A stretch of 64,000 nt of DNA from Rhodococcus jostii RHA1 (GCF_000014565.1 NC_008268.1:434001-498000), one strand, 5' to 3'. Shown: positions 35,752-44,786, counted from the stretch's first letter. The notes: generated by a model not told the origin, from the letters alone. A program made the numbers and translations.

Positions 35752-36201
35752 TCCTTTTTCTCCTTCTGCGGTCGCGGCGCGACGCCAGCGCAGCAACGGC
35801 CAGGGGGCGCCCTCGGAGTGTTCGAAGACTCCGACGACCCGGTCGCCGATTTCGGGGTTCGTTTCGACGTCGTCGGCGAGTATGCCCAGCACCCGCCGGC
35901 CGTCGGCGTGTGGCAGTTCCACCAGCACCGTCACGTACGGCAGCCGGTCGGCGTATTCGTCCATGTAGGGGTACCAGCTGCGGTTCCAGCTGTAGACGGT
36001 GCCGAACGGTTCGACCGTTTCCCATCCGAGGTCGAAGCTGTGGCAGTGACCGCAGATGGCCTGCGGACCCCAGATCCAGGTGCGGCACCCGTTGCAGCGC
36101 TGAAGGCGCAGCTCATCGATGCGCAGGCCGTCCCAGTAGGGTCGATCGAGTCCGTCGGGTGTGGGGCCCCACGGTTCGGCGGCGGGCTCTGTCGCGGTCA
36201 T
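35749..36201 (-). CDS. DUF35/OB-fold zinc-ribbon partner protein
   Basis: This protein of 150 residues has a zinc ribbon (CNGCRTWIWGPQAICGHC) followed by an OB-fold with YVTVLVELPHADGRRVLGIL. It is paralogous to the protein at 26161. Its start overlaps the SnoaL-like stop and its stop overlaps the thiolase-like start, both as ATGA, so the three are translationally coupled. It probably forms a heteromeric lyase with the thiolase-like protein. Confidence 0.9.
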   Translation of the reverse strand: MTATEPAAEPWGPTPDGLDRPYWDGLRIDELRLQRCNGCRTWIWGPQAICGHCHSFDLGWETVEPFGTVYSWNRSWYPYMDEYADRLPYVTVLVELPHADGRRVLGILADDVETNPEIGDRVVGVFEHSEGAPWPLLRWRRAATAEGEKG

Positions 36202-36515
36202 GCGTGCGCCTCCGTTCCGGTGGGGAAGTTCTCGAGCGACGCGGCGAGCCAGCGTCCGTCGTGGCGTTCCCAGATCGAGCGCAGTCCGATCGACCGGTCA
36301 CCCATGTCATAGACGGTTTCGCCGATCATTTGGTCGCCCTCGGCACGCACATCCTTGATCTCGAAGCCTTGCGCGGCCTCGCGGGGGGTGTCGACTCCGT
36401 CGAAGACCTGCGGAATGTTCTCCTGCACCATGTCGGCGAGAGCGGCCTTCATGTTTCCGGCGACAACGTGGCCGACATGCTGCTCATACAGTGCGCGAAA
36501 GTCTTCGACAGACAT
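36198..36515 (-). CDS. SnoaL-like/NTF2-fold protein
   Basis: This 105-residue protein has the small cone-shaped NTF2/SnoaL pattern: an N-terminal helix (VEDFRALYEQHVGHVVAGN), a buried DMV segment and a C-terminal strand ending WERHDGRWLAASLENFP. Members include isomerases, hydratases, epoxide hydrolases and non-catalytic subunits. GAGGAG precedes the ATG. It is first in the operon with the DUF35-thiolase pair, so hydration or isomerisation of the lyase substrate is possible. Its function cannot be fixed from sequence. Confidence 0.75.
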   Translation of the reverse strand: MSVEDFRALYEQHVGHVVAGNMKAALADMVQENIPQVFDGVDTPREAAQGFEIKDVRAEGDQMIGETVYDMGDRSIGLRSIWERHDGRWLAASLENFPTGTEAHA

Positions 36516-36565
36516 CTGGAAACTCCTCGATTTCGTGACACGCGCATGCCGTGTCCTTCAGTCCA

Positions 36566-36588
36566 TTAACCTTATGACATTAGATAAA
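36566..36588. promoter_or_regulatory. 23-bp inverted-repeat operator, copy 6
   Basis: TTAACCTTA, five bases, then TTAGATAAA. It is 51 bp upstream of the SnoaL-DUF35-thiolase-ALDH-CoA-transferase operon on the minus strand. Confidence 0.6.
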
Positions 36589-36600
36589 AGGGCGTCAAGG

Positions 36601-38100
36601 TCACGCGAAGCGGAAGTGCCCCTCTTCCGAGACCGAAACCTGCTGACCGGCAATATCGAGCTCGGTGAGGGTGACGAGATCCTCGGCGTCCGTGGTGACC
36701 GCGAGGGTCCGCTCCCCCGTCGCGGTGCGGGCAGCGAGGAAACCACGCTCCGGGGAGCCGTCGCGGCTGTACACCACAGTCCACGATTCCGCCGACGCCG
36801 TGCCCGCGTAGGACACCAGCGCTCTCGTCGTGGACTGCGCATCGACCTCGGCCTGCACGTCCAGACGCTTGAACCCACTGACGGGAGGTTCCGTCCGGTA
36901 CACCCCCATGGCGTGCTTGGTGAGGTAACCACTGTTGGCGGTCACCAAACCGTACGATCCCGGAGATTCGCGCAGCCGCGTCGCCATCGTCGCAATCGAG
37001 TGGCTGACATAGTTGTTCCACGGCCCACCGCCGAACGTCAGGCCACCGGTCACCGTCAGCGGCCGGCCGGGATCATCGAGCGCGAGCCCCAACTCGTTCG
37101 CGGCGACCTGCACCGCCGACGGGAAGCACGAGTACACATCGACGTAGGCAATCTCGTCCAGTCCGATGCCGGCGAGGTCGAGGGCCCGCGCCCCGGCGAT
37201 GCGTATTGCCGGGGAGCCGTCGAGCGCCTCTCGTTCGGCGATCGCGTACGTATCGTGCGATTCGGTGCCGGACTGTGGAAACACCCAATTCTCCTGCGGG
37301 ATGCCGAGCCGGGTCGCGGTCTCGACCGAGCACATCAGCAGAACCGCACTCTGATCGACCATGTTGTTCGAATTGAGCAACTTGGTATACGGCGTGGAGA
37401 TCATCCGGTTGTCGGGCGAGGGCGTCGCTATCTCCGCAGCGGTGTATTCGCGCTGCACCCACGCGTTCGGATTCGTCGCCGCGATTTTGCTGAACCGCGA
37501 CCACAGACCGCCGACGACCTCCCGATGCTCCTCGAGTGAGCGTCCCGCCGATACCCGCAGCGCCTGCTCGAACAGCGGATAGACATACGAGGGCCGGTCC
37601 AGACCGATGCGGCGTTCACTCTCTGCCGCCATCGGCACGTCCGCGACCAGGATGTCAGCGGCGGGCACCGACTCGCCCTGCACCGTCCAGTCGGGGCGCA
37701 GCTTCTGTGCCCGCAACTTGGTGCGGGTCCGCCACGATTCGGCGCCGCCGATGAGCACGACATCGGAACGCCCGGCAGCGATGTCCTCGGCAGCCCCGTT
37801 GACGAGCACCTGCGGCGTGCTTCCACCGTTCCCGGAGTAACCGGTGTGTCGCACGGTCGCGCCGATCCGCGCGCCGAGGAGAGCGCCCGGATCCCGGTAG
37901 CGCCACGACAGCAGCCCGACCACCCGGACCGAATCGACAAGTTCGAGCAGACGCGTCGACCCCGCATCGGCAGCCGCTGCCCGCGCCGCGCGCACCATCA
38001 GATCGACGGGCTCCACGCCCCCCTCGCGTTCGCTGGTCTGGCCGGTACCGACCAGGACCGGGGTTCTCGGGTCCAGGGTCGTTCCCGACTGCAGGGTCAC
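36601..38100 (-). CDS. Thiolase-like protein with C-terminal extension (TLP1-like)
   Basis: This thiolase-superfamily protein of 499 residues is about 100 longer than a standard thiolase. The extra C-terminal domain resembles that of mycobacterial thiolase-like protein 1. PVLVGTGQTSEREGG opens the protein. The nucleophile region reads YSGNGGSTPQVLVN, again without the catalytic Cys, and VYSCFPSAVQ follows later. GTG 38100 overlaps the LLM stop as GTGA. It is the last gene of the ECH-LLM-thiolase operon. It may bind or cleave an acyl-CoA, but thiolytic activity is doubtful. Confidence 0.8.
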   Translation of the reverse strand: MTLQSGTTLDPRTPVLVGTGQTSEREGGVEPVDLMVRAARAAAADAGSTRLLELVDSVRVVGLLSWRYRDPGALLGARIGATVRHTGYSGNGGSTPQVLVNGAAEDIAAGRSDVVLIGGAESWRTRTKLRAQKLRPDWTVQGESVPAADILVADVPMAAESERRIGLDRPSYVYPLFEQALRVSAGRSLEEHREVVGGLWSRFSKIAATNPNAWVQREYTAAEIATPSPDNRMISTPYTKLLNSNNMVDQSAVLLMCSVETATRLGIPQENWVFPQSGTESHDTYAIAEREALDGSPAIRIAGARALDLAGIGLDEIAYVDVYSCFPSAVQVAANELGLALDDPGRPLTVTGGLTFGGGPWNNYVSHSIATMATRLRESPGSYGLVTANSGYLTKHAMGVYRTEPPVSGFKRLDVQAEVDAQSTTRALVSYAGTASAESWTVVYSRDGSPERGFLAARTATGERTLAVTTDAEDLVTLTELDIAGQQVSVSEEGHFRFA

Positions 38101-39134
38101 GACTGCACCGCCCCGAGGATGCGCTCACGGTTCCCCGGCTTGGGCCACCCGCCGAGAATGAGAGTGGTCAGACACGTGTTCTTCCACTTGGTTTCGATCT
38201 CTTCGATGATCTTGTCCGCGGGACCGATCAGCGCGACGTCCTCGACCATCTCGGTGGGTACGGCCTGGGCCGCTAGGTCGGGCCGCCCGCTCAGGTACAG
38301 CTCCTGGATTTCGGCGCAGACCTCGCCCCAACCCATGCGTGCGAACACGTCGTTGTGGAAATTGGCGCCCTTGGCGCCCATGCCACCGGCATACAACGCG
38401 ACCGTCGGCTTGAGCCGGGAGGCGGCCTTTTCCACGTCGTCGTTCTCGACGAGCCAGCACACGTTCGCGATCTCGAAGTCCTCGGCGGTGCGGCGTGCTC
38501 CGTCCCGTGCGAAGCCTTCGGCCAGTGCCTTGCGGTAGAACTCGTCGCTCTTGGGCGAGAACCACAGCGGCGTCCAGCCATCAGCGATTTCGGCGGCCAA
38601 CGCCACGTTCTTCGGGCCTTCGGCGCCCATATAGACAGGGATATCGCCCCGCAGCGGATGGACGATCGACTTCAGTGGCTTGCCCAAGCCGGAACCGCCC
38701 TGGACGGGAAGCTGGTAATGCCGCCCAGAGTAGGTGACCGGCTTCTCGCGCGCCCACACCTGCCGCATGATCTCGATGTACTCGCGGGTGCGTTCGAGGG
38801 GCCGCGGGTAGGGCTGCCCGTACCAGCCCTCGACGACCTGCGGTCCGGACGCACCGATGCCGATGATCACGCGACCACCGCTGAGATGATCGAGCGTCAG
38901 CGCGGCCATCGCCAGCGCCGTCGGGGTGCGTGCCGACATCTGGCACACCGAAGTACCGAGCTTGATCGTCGAGGTCTGCGCTCCCCACCACGCGAGCGGT
39001 GTCAGTGCGTCGGAGCCGTACGTCTCGGCGGTCCAGAAGCTGTCGACGCCGAGGGCCTCGGCCTCGGCGAGCATTCGCCCGACATTGCGGGGCGGGCCCG
39101 ATCCCCAATACCCTGCGGCGATTCCCACTCTCAT
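38097..39134 (-). CDS. LLM-class oxidoreductase, F420-type (Rv3520c-like)
   Basis: This luciferase-like protein of 345 residues begins MRVGIAAGYWGSGPPRNVGR and has WTAETYGSDALTPL and IGIGASGPQVVEGWYG. These features match the mycobacterial Rv3520c-like subfamily, which is expected to use coenzyme F420. It would reduce or oxidise a pathway intermediate. It follows the ECH gene by 48 bp and overlaps the TLP1-like gene by 4 bp. The substrate is unknown, and cofactor choice is inferred from family resemblance. Confidence 0.85.
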   Translation of the reverse strand: MRVGIAAGYWGSGPPRNVGRMLAEAEALGVDSFWTAETYGSDALTPLAWWGAQTSTIKLGTSVCQMSARTPTALAMAALTLDHLSGGRVIIGIGASGPQVVEGWYGQPYPRPLERTREYIEIMRQVWAREKPVTYSGRHYQLPVQGGSGLGKPLKSIVHPLRGDIPVYMGAEGPKNVALAAEIADGWTPLWFSPKSDEFYRKALAEGFARDGARRTAEDFEIANVCWLVENDDVEKAASRLKPTVALYAGGMGAKGANFHNDVFARMGWGEVCAEIQELYLSGRPDLAAQAVPTEMVEDVALIGPADKIIEEIETKWKNTCLTTLILGGWPKPGNRERILGAVQS

Positions 39135-39182
39135 ACTTTTCTCACTGCTTCTCTGTGTGCCGTCGAATCGGTCGGAATGTGG

Positions 39183-39998
39183 TCAGTGGTTCTCGAACTC
39201 GGGCGGGCGCTTTTCGAGGAACGAGACAACGGCCTCCCTGTGATCGCGCGTCAGCGAGCTGAGGATCTGGGTGCGGTTTTCGAGGTCGATGGCGGCGCGC
39301 ATGCTGGGAACCTCCAGGTTCGACCACATGACTTCCTTGGTCATCCAGACTCCGAACGGACTGTTCTGCGCGATGGCCTCGGCGGTGTCCAGTGCCACCT
39401 CGAGCACCTTGTCGGCGGGTTCGACGGACGACGCGAGACCGATGTGTTCGGCTTCGGCGGCGTCGATGGACCAGCCGGTGAGCATGATCTGCGCCGCTCG
39501 GGAGAAACCGATCATCCGGGGCAGGAGCCAGCTCATTCCGATATCGCAGTTCGACAGGCCGCGGCGGATGAACGCGGCGTGCAGTACCGCCGTCTCGGAC
39601 ATGATGCGAATGTCCGCCATGAGGGCCAGCGACATGCCGCCGCCGGCTGCCGCGCCGTTGACGGCCGCGATGATCGGTGCGCGGGTGCTGCGAAATGCAT
39701 CGACGAGACCGGCGATGTGCTTCTGCACCCGCAGTCCGAGTTGGGCCCGGCCCTCACCCTCGATTGCGCCCTGCGGTGTGCCGTATCCGCGAAGATCGAG
39801 ACCTGCACAGAAGGCACGACCTTCACCGGTGAGCACGATCGCGCGGGTGAGCGAATCATCGCGCACCTCGGCGAGCACCTCGTGCAACTCCTCGATGAGG
39901 TCGACGTTCATGGCATTGAGTTCGTCCGGGCGATTGAGCCGGATCAGCAGAATGCCCGGCCGCGGCCGCTCGGTCAGAATCAGTTTCGCGTCGGACAT
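39183..39998 (-). CDS. Enoyl-CoA hydratase/isomerase family protein
   Basis: This crotonase-fold protein of 271 residues has IRLNRPDELNAMN, the oxyanion segments GRAFCAGLDL and AAVNGAAAGGGMS, and RRGLSNCDIGMSWLLPR. The usual catalytic Glu of the second acid position appears to be replaced (NCD), so isomerase or another crotonase reaction is possible. GGGAGAGCGCT precedes the ATG. It heads the minus-strand ECH-LLM-TLP1 operon, with an operator copy between it and the divergent SDR. Confidence 0.87.
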   Translation of the reverse strand: MSDAKLILTERPRPGILLIRLNRPDELNAMNVDLIEELHEVLAEVRDDSLTRAIVLTGEGRAFCAGLDLRGYGTPQGAIEGEGRAQLGLRVQKHIAGLVDAFRSTRAPIIAAVNGAAAGGGMSLALMADIRIMSETAVLHAAFIRRGLSNCDIGMSWLLPRMIGFSRAAQIMLTGWSIDAAEAEHIGLASSVEPADKVLEVALDTAEAIAQNSPFGVWMTKEVMWSNLEVPSMRAAIDLENRTQILSSLTRDHREAVVSFLEKRPPEFENH

Positions 39999-40031
39999 AG
40001 CGCTCTCCCAGGGACGAGGTACTCGACAGAC

Positions 40032-40054
40032 GTAGACTAATGGTTTTAGATTAA
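40032..40054. promoter_or_regulatory. 23-bp inverted-repeat operator, copy 7
   Basis: GTAGACTAA, five bases, then TTAGATTAA. It lies centrally in the 101-bp gap between the divergent ECH (minus) and SDR (plus) genes and could control both. Confidence 0.6.
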
Positions 40055-40099
40055 AAGCTCAAGGAACCGAGCCCGGAAACACAACCGAAGGAGTCCACG

Positions 40100-40927
40100 A
40101 TGACGAACCTCGACGGCAAGGTCGCCGTGGTGACAGGAGCCGCGAGCGGAATCGGCGCAGCCACAGCCCGCGCGTTCGCCGAACGCGGAGCCCGCGTCGT
40201 CGTGGCCGACATCGACGACCCGCGGGGCCAGGCCGTCGCCGCCGGCCTCGGCGACCGAGGCGCCTACCTGCACACCGATGTACGCAACGAGGCCGACGTC
40301 GAGGCCGCCGTCGCAGTGGCAGTCGATCGGTTCGGTCGGCTCGACTGCATGGTCAACAACGCCGGCCGGGTGGGCGCATGGACCTTCCTCGAGGACACGT
40401 CGCTCGACGAGTGGGAGAACGGGTTCGCAATGCTTGCTCGCAGCGCGTTTCTCGGGACCAAGCATGCCGCGCGCGTGATGCGCGGTCAGGGGTCGGGCAG
40501 CATCGTCAATGTGTCGAGCGTGGCAGGCATACGCACCGGATTCGGACCACACCCGTACAGCGCCGCGAAAGCTGCAGTGCTGCAACTGACCCGGACCGCA
40601 GCCGTGGAACTGGCCGAATACCGGATCCGAGTCAACGCACTGATCCCCGGAGGTGTCGCCACCCGCATCGTCGGCCACGGTGCCGGCCTCGAGGACGACG
40701 CGCTCGACCGCAGCGTCGATGCCGTGCGGCGCAGCCTGACGAACTTCCAGCCCATTCCCCGCGCCGGTGAGCCGGAAGACCTCGCGCACGCCGCCGCCTA
40801 CCTCGCCTCCGACGACTCCACGTTCGTCACCGGACAATCCCTCGGAGTCGACGGTGGGTTGACACTGGGCAAGAAGTGGCCGTCCAACTACCGGGACGAG
40901 GCGCAGGCTGCGTCGACTTTGCGATAG
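40100..40927 (+). CDS. SDR-family oxidoreductase
   Basis: This classical SDR of 275 residues has VTGAASGIGAAT for NAD(P), VNNAGR, the catalytic Ser in NVSSVAG and YSAAKAA with the Tyr/Lys pair, and ends near VDGGLTLG. AAGGAG precedes the ATG. It is divergent from the ECH operon and followed by an MFS transporter with its own operator. It probably acts as a 3-hydroxyacyl or alcohol dehydrogenase; no more specific role can be assigned. Confidence 0.88.
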   Translation: MTNLDGKVAVVTGAASGIGAATARAFAERGARVVVADIDDPRGQAVAAGLGDRGAYLHTDVRNEADVEAAVAVAVDRFGRLDCMVNNAGRVGAWTFLEDTSLDEWENGFAMLARSAFLGTKHAARVMRGQGSGSIVNVSSVAGIRTGFGPHPYSAAKAAVLQLTRTAAVELAEYRIRVNALIPGGVATRIVGHGAGLEDDALDRSVDAVRRSLTNFQPIPRAGEPEDLAHAAAYLASDDSTFVTGQSLGVDGGLTLGKKWPSNYRDEAQAASTLR

Positions 40928-40950
40928 ACAATTCTAAAGTCAATAGTTTA
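40928..40950. promoter_or_regulatory. 23-bp inverted-repeat operator, copy 8
   Basis: CAATTCTAA, five bases, then ATAGTTTAA. It begins directly after the SDR stop codon and lies 65 bp upstream of the MFS transporter, which therefore probably has its own promoter. Confidence 0.55.
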
Positions 40951-41014
40951 ATGTGGTCTGCGTCACTACATGATTCGGGCTCTTCGCCCAGCACTCACAA
41001 ACGCGAGGTTTCGC

Positions 41015-42376
41015 ATGACCGAACGTACGACCATAGCTGCGGAAATCTCCGTGGATGCAGACTCCGGACCCTCCCGCGCGGACTCGCGACGCGCAAGCCG
41101 CGCCGCCTTCGTCGGCACGCTGCTCGAGTACTACGACTTCAGCCTCTACGCCTCGGCCGCGTCGGTGGTCTTCGCCTCCGTGTTCTTCACCGGCTCGAGT
41201 CCCCTATTGGGAACGCTGCAGGCGGTCGGCACTTTCGCGGTCGGATTCCTGGTCCGCCCGGTGGGCGGGGTGATCCTCGGCAGCCTCGGCGACCGCATCG
41301 GCCGAAAACGAATCCTCGTCTTCACCCTCGTCCTGATGGGTATCGCTACGCTGTTCGTCGGTCTGCTGCCGAGTTACGCCCAGATCGGCTGGCTCGCACC
41401 GGCTCTGCTGGTGTTCCTCAGAATCCTGCAGGGCATCGGCGCCAGCGGTGAGTACGGAGGCGCAGCTCTGGTCGCCGTGGAGTTCTCGCCCGCGAAGAGG
41501 AAGGGATTGATGGGCTCCTTGCCCGGCATGGGTGCGGCGCTCGGCGGCGTGCTCGGCACGCTGTCTCTGCTGACGGTGTCATCCATGATGTCCCAGGAAA
41601 GTTTCCTCGCCTGGGGCTGGCGTATCCCGTTCCTGTGCAGCGCCGTCATCCTCGCCTACGGCCTGTGGTTACGCCGTAGCCTTCCCGAAACCCCCGCATT
41701 CCGTGCGATCGAGGAAAGCAACACCGTCTCGAAGAGTCCGCTCTTCGATGTGATCCGCCAGCAGCCGCGCGCACTTTTGACGGTGCTCGTGATGACCATC
41801 GGTCAGACCGGCATCGGCTATTTCTACATCGTGTTCATGGGCACCTTCGGCAAGAATCAGCTGGGCTTCGGCGGCACCGAAGTCCTGATCGGACTGATCG
41901 CCGCGCAGCTCGCGAATGCCATTCTGATCCCGCTGTTCGGTTCCCTGTCGGACCGGGTCGGCCGAGCACCGGTGATCATGTTCGGATTCCTGTACAGCGC
42001 CGTGTTCGCTTGGGTCGGCATCTCGTTGTTGGCGGGCGTCGGAACACCCCCGCTGCTGTACTGGGTGGTCATGGCGGCAGGCAACGGCATCGGGGTCGCC
42101 GCCATCTTCGGTCCGATGGGCGCCTACGTCATCGAGCTGTTCGACACGCAGCACGCCTACAGCGGCCTCGGTCTCGGCCGTGAGGCCGGCAACGCTCTCG
42201 GCGCGGCGTTCGTTCCGGTCATCGCGGTCGCCTTGGCATTCGACGACACCACGGTGTGGCTCAGCCTCCTGATCTGTGTGGTCTCGCTGCTCGGATTCGG
42301 GGCAACCGTCCTGTCCCGGTCCCGCTCGTCGTCCGGGATGAAGCGGGACGACGACAGAACGCCGGTCACTGCTTAG
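41015..42376 (+). CDS. MFS transporter, metabolite:H+ symporter (MHS) type
   Basis: This 12-helix transporter of 453 residues carries the MHS-family signatures LLEYYDFSLYASAA in helix 1, GGVILGSLGDRIGRKR in the first loop and LQGIGASGEYGGA in helix 4. MHS members (ShiA/ProP-like) import organic acids or zwitterions with protons. ATG 41015 has GAGG six bases upstream; the frame extends 45 bp further back to 40970 but lacks a ribosome binding site there. It is followed by a strong terminator. The substrate is unknown; uptake of a carboxylate is likely. Confidence 0.9.
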   Translation: MTERTTIAAEISVDADSGPSRADSRRASRAAFVGTLLEYYDFSLYASAASVVFASVFFTGSSPLLGTLQAVGTFAVGFLVRPVGGVILGSLGDRIGRKRILVFTLVLMGIATLFVGLLPSYAQIGWLAPALLVFLRILQGIGASGEYGGAALVAVEFSPAKRKGLMGSLPGMGAALGGVLGTLSLLTVSSMMSQESFLAWGWRIPFLCSAVILAYGLWLRRSLPETPAFRAIEESNTVSKSPLFDVIRQQPRALLTVLVMTIGQTGIGYFYIVFMGTFGKNQLGFGGTEVLIGLIAAQLANAILIPLFGSLSDRVGRAPVIMFGFLYSAVFAWVGISLLAGVGTPPLLYWVVMAAGNGIGVAAIFGPMGAYVIELFDTQHAYSGLGLGREAGNALGAAFVPVIAVALAFDDTTVWLSLLICVVSLLGFGATVLSRSRSSSGMKRDDDRTPVTA

Positions 42377-42395
42377 CGACAGCACCACTCGAGGT

Positions 42396-42426
42396 ACGGG
42401 CTCCGATCCACCGGATCGGAGCCCGT
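42396..42426 (+). terminator. Hairpin terminator after the MHS transporter
   Basis: A perfect 14-bp stem, ACGGGCTCCGATCC paired with its complement, encloses a three-base loop 20 bp after the transporter stop and is followed by TTCG. Confidence 0.88.
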
Positions 42427-42462
42427 TTCGCATTCCGGGAGGGAATGGGCGGACAGCAAGAA

Positions 42463-42496
42463 ACCGCCCACCGGACTGGCTCAGCCGGTGGGCGGT
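42463..42496 (-). terminator. Hairpin terminator after the SDR
   Basis: A 12-bp stem, ACCGCCCACCGG paired with its complement, has a 10-base loop. Read on the minus strand it is followed by TTTCTT, as expected for termination of the SDR-ligase operon ending at 42515. Confidence 0.82.
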
Positions 42497-42514
42497 CTCA
42501 GCTGTATTCGACGG

Positions 42515-43255
42515 TCACACCCCGACGGGGCCACCTCGCCACACACCGATCTCCTCGCCGGAGATGTCGGCGGCGTTGTCGCTCACCAGAAACGAGATGG
42601 TGGAGGCGATCGATTCGGGTGGAATGGAGGGCCAGTGCTTGGTCAGGGCTTCGACCCCCGCCTCGCCCCCCGACGCCACGATGTCGGTAGCGACGAAGCC
42701 CGGCATCACACAGTTGACCGTGATCCCCCGACGGGCAACCTCGAGTGCCATCGACTTGGCCATTCCCACCAGCCCGGCCTTGGCCGCGGAGTAGGCGCTC
42801 ATCCCAGGGGACGGGCGCCGTCCGCCTGACGGGCTGTTGACGAAGATGACTCGGCCCCAACCGGCTTCGTACATCGCGGGTAGCGCGAAGTGGGTGCAGT
42901 AGAACGCACCATTGAGGTTGACCGCGATCACTTCGTCGAAATCTTCCGGGCTCTGCTTCCGGGCCGCACCTGCCTTGTTCATGCCCGCGTTGTTGACCAC
43001 CACGGTGGGGGCGCCCAATTGAACGGTGGTGTCGGCGATGAGCCGCTCGGCCTCGGCGGCCCGTGAAATGTCGGCTCGGATTGCCACGGCACGTCCACCG
43101 TCCGCGACAATCTTTGCGGCCACTTCCTCGGCATCGCGCGCACTGCGCGAATAGTTCACCGCGACAGCGAATCCGTCGGCGGCAAGTCGGCGCGAGATGG
43201 CCGCACCGATTCCGCGGCCACCACCGGTGACCAGAGCGACCTTGGGTGAGTCCAC
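42515..43255 (-). CDS. SDR-family oxidoreductase (FabG-like)
   Basis: This classical SDR of 246 residues has KVALVTGGGRGIGAAISRRL, NNAGMNKAG, NSPSGG near the catalytic Ser and YSAAKAG with Tyr/Lys. The start is taken as GTG 43255, 7 bp after the ligase stop, because the longer frame overlaps the ligase. It probably acts as a 3-oxoacyl-CoA reductase or hydroxyacyl dehydrogenase on the ligase product, inferred from gene order. Confidence 0.86.
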   Translation of the reverse strand: MDSPKVALVTGGGRGIGAAISRRLAADGFAVAVNYSRSARDAEEVAAKIVADGGRAVAIRADISRAAEAERLIADTTVQLGAPTVVVNNAGMNKAGAARKQSPEDFDEVIAVNLNGAFYCTHFALPAMYEAGWGRVIFVNSPSGGRRPSPGMSAYSAAKAGLVGMAKSMALEVARRGITVNCVMPGFVATDIVASGGEAGVEALTKHWPSIPPESIASTISFLVSDNAADISGEEIGVWRGGPVGV

Positions 43256-43262
43256 GGCTCGA

Positions 43263-44786
43263 TCACCGAACCTTGTCGTAGTTGTCGGGCACATCCGCGA
43301 AGGCGTCGCGCAGCTGGCGCTTGGCGATCTTCCCGCTGGGCATCCGGGGCAGGGGTTCGTCCATGAAAACGATGTACCGCGGCACCTTGTAGTCGGCGAG
43401 ACGCTCGTTGCAGAAACCGACCACTTCGGATTCCTTCATCTCGGTGGTGGTCCGGACCAGCGCGGCCGGGGTCTCCCCGAACTTGGCGTCGGGAACGCTG
43501 ATCACCGCGACCTCCTCGACCCCGGGGATTTGATTGATGACGGCTTCGATCTCGGCGGGTGAGATGTTCAGACCACCGGAGATGATCATGTCCTTGAGGC
43601 GATCGACGAACGTGAGGTAACCGTTCTCGTCGAGCTTGCCGAGGTCACCGGTTTGGAGCCAGCCATCGATCAGAGCCGACCGGGTCGCATCCTCGTTGCG
43701 CCAGTATCCCGGCATCATGCCCGGGCCGCGCAACAGAATCTGCCCGGTTTCGTTGGCGGGAAGATCATTACCCTCGGCATCGACAACGCGAATCTTGGTG
43801 AAGATGCCACCCCAGCCGCACTTGTCGGGATGCTGGGCTGCCTCCTCGCGCGGCATCGCGGTCGCGGATCCGCCGATCTCGGTCTGACCGTAGATCTGTC
43901 GCAGCGACACTCCCTGGGCTTGCCATTTGTGCAGCAGGTCGACGGGTACGCGTGCGCCACCGACGTGTGCGGTGACCATGTGGCTCAGATCCGCGTCGGC
44001 GAACCCGGGCGCTTTCGCGATTTGCTCGAAAAGGATCGGCGGCCCGGTCAGGGTGTTGGCCTTGTCCTCGGCCAATACGCGCAGCGCTTTCGCCGGATCG
44101 AATCCCGGTTGCAGGAACAGGGTTCCGCCGTGAAGGACGACGCGCGAGATACCCCAGATGATGCCGGCAGCGGTGAACAGGGGCAGCACCAGCACCGGGC
44201 GCAGGTTGTTCGGCTGAATCGGTTCCATCAAGTGCCACTCGTGCATTTCGCCGGCGACGGTGGCGTGGGTGAAAATGACGCCTTTCGGCTTGCCGGTGGT
44301 GCCGCTCGTGAACACGATGGCGGTGGGAGTGTCGAGGTCGACCACCGGAGTGCGGTATTTCGCATGATCGCTGCCCCGCAGCGGACGCACATCCTTCTCG
44401 AACACTGCGATCGAAAAGGTGTTGCGTGTCTGCTGGACTTCTTCGAGGCGCGGCAGCAGCGCCTCCTCGCAGTAGACGACGGTGGGTTCACAGTCCTCGA
44501 CGAGGGTGATGAGCTCGCCGGCGAGCATGCGCTGGTTGAAACCGACCGCGATGGCACCGACCTTCATGGCAGCGAGCGAGGCCACCGCCCACTCGAGGCT
44601 GTTGGCACCGAGGAAGCTCACCCGATCACCGGGCACGACACCGCGCGAGGCGAGGTCGTGGGCGACGCCGTCGGCCCATGCGGCCAGCTCTGCGTAGGTG
44701 ACGGCGTCGCCGTCGAAGTCGATCGCGGTCAGATCCGGCTTCGACCTGGACCAGTAGGTCAAAGCGTCTACAACAGTGCCGCTCAT
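43263..44786 (-). CDS. Acyl-CoA ligase (AMP-forming)
   Basis: This is an ANL-superfamily ligase of 507 residues. The ATP motif IVFTSGTTGKPKGVIF is near residue 155, then YGQTEIGG, the hinge VDRLKDMIISGG, and the catalytic Lys in MPSGKIAKRQ close to the C-terminus. It is paralogous to the ligase at 3600. ATG 44786 has TTGGAGG upstream; the frame extends to 44837 without a good site. It leads an operon with the SDR at 42515. The acid activated is unknown. Confidence 0.92.
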   Translation of the reverse strand: MSGTVVDALTYWSRSKPDLTAIDFDGDAVTYAELAAWADGVAHDLASRGVVPGDRVSFLGANSLEWAVASLAAMKVGAIAVGFNQRMLAGELITLVEDCEPTVVYCEEALLPRLEEVQQTRNTFSIAVFEKDVRPLRGSDHAKYRTPVVDLDTPTAIVFTSGTTGKPKGVIFTHATVAGEMHEWHLMEPIQPNNLRPVLVLPLFTAAGIIWGISRVVLHGGTLFLQPGFDPAKALRVLAEDKANTLTGPPILFEQIAKAPGFADADLSHMVTAHVGGARVPVDLLHKWQAQGVSLRQIYGQTEIGGSATAMPREEAAQHPDKCGWGGIFTKIRVVDAEGNDLPANETGQILLRGPGMMPGYWRNEDATRSALIDGWLQTGDLGKLDENGYLTFVDRLKDMIISGGLNISPAEIEAVINQIPGVEEVAVISVPDAKFGETPAALVRTTTEMKESEVVGFCNERLADYKVPRYIVFMDEPLPRMPSGKIAKRQLRDAFADVPDNYDKVR

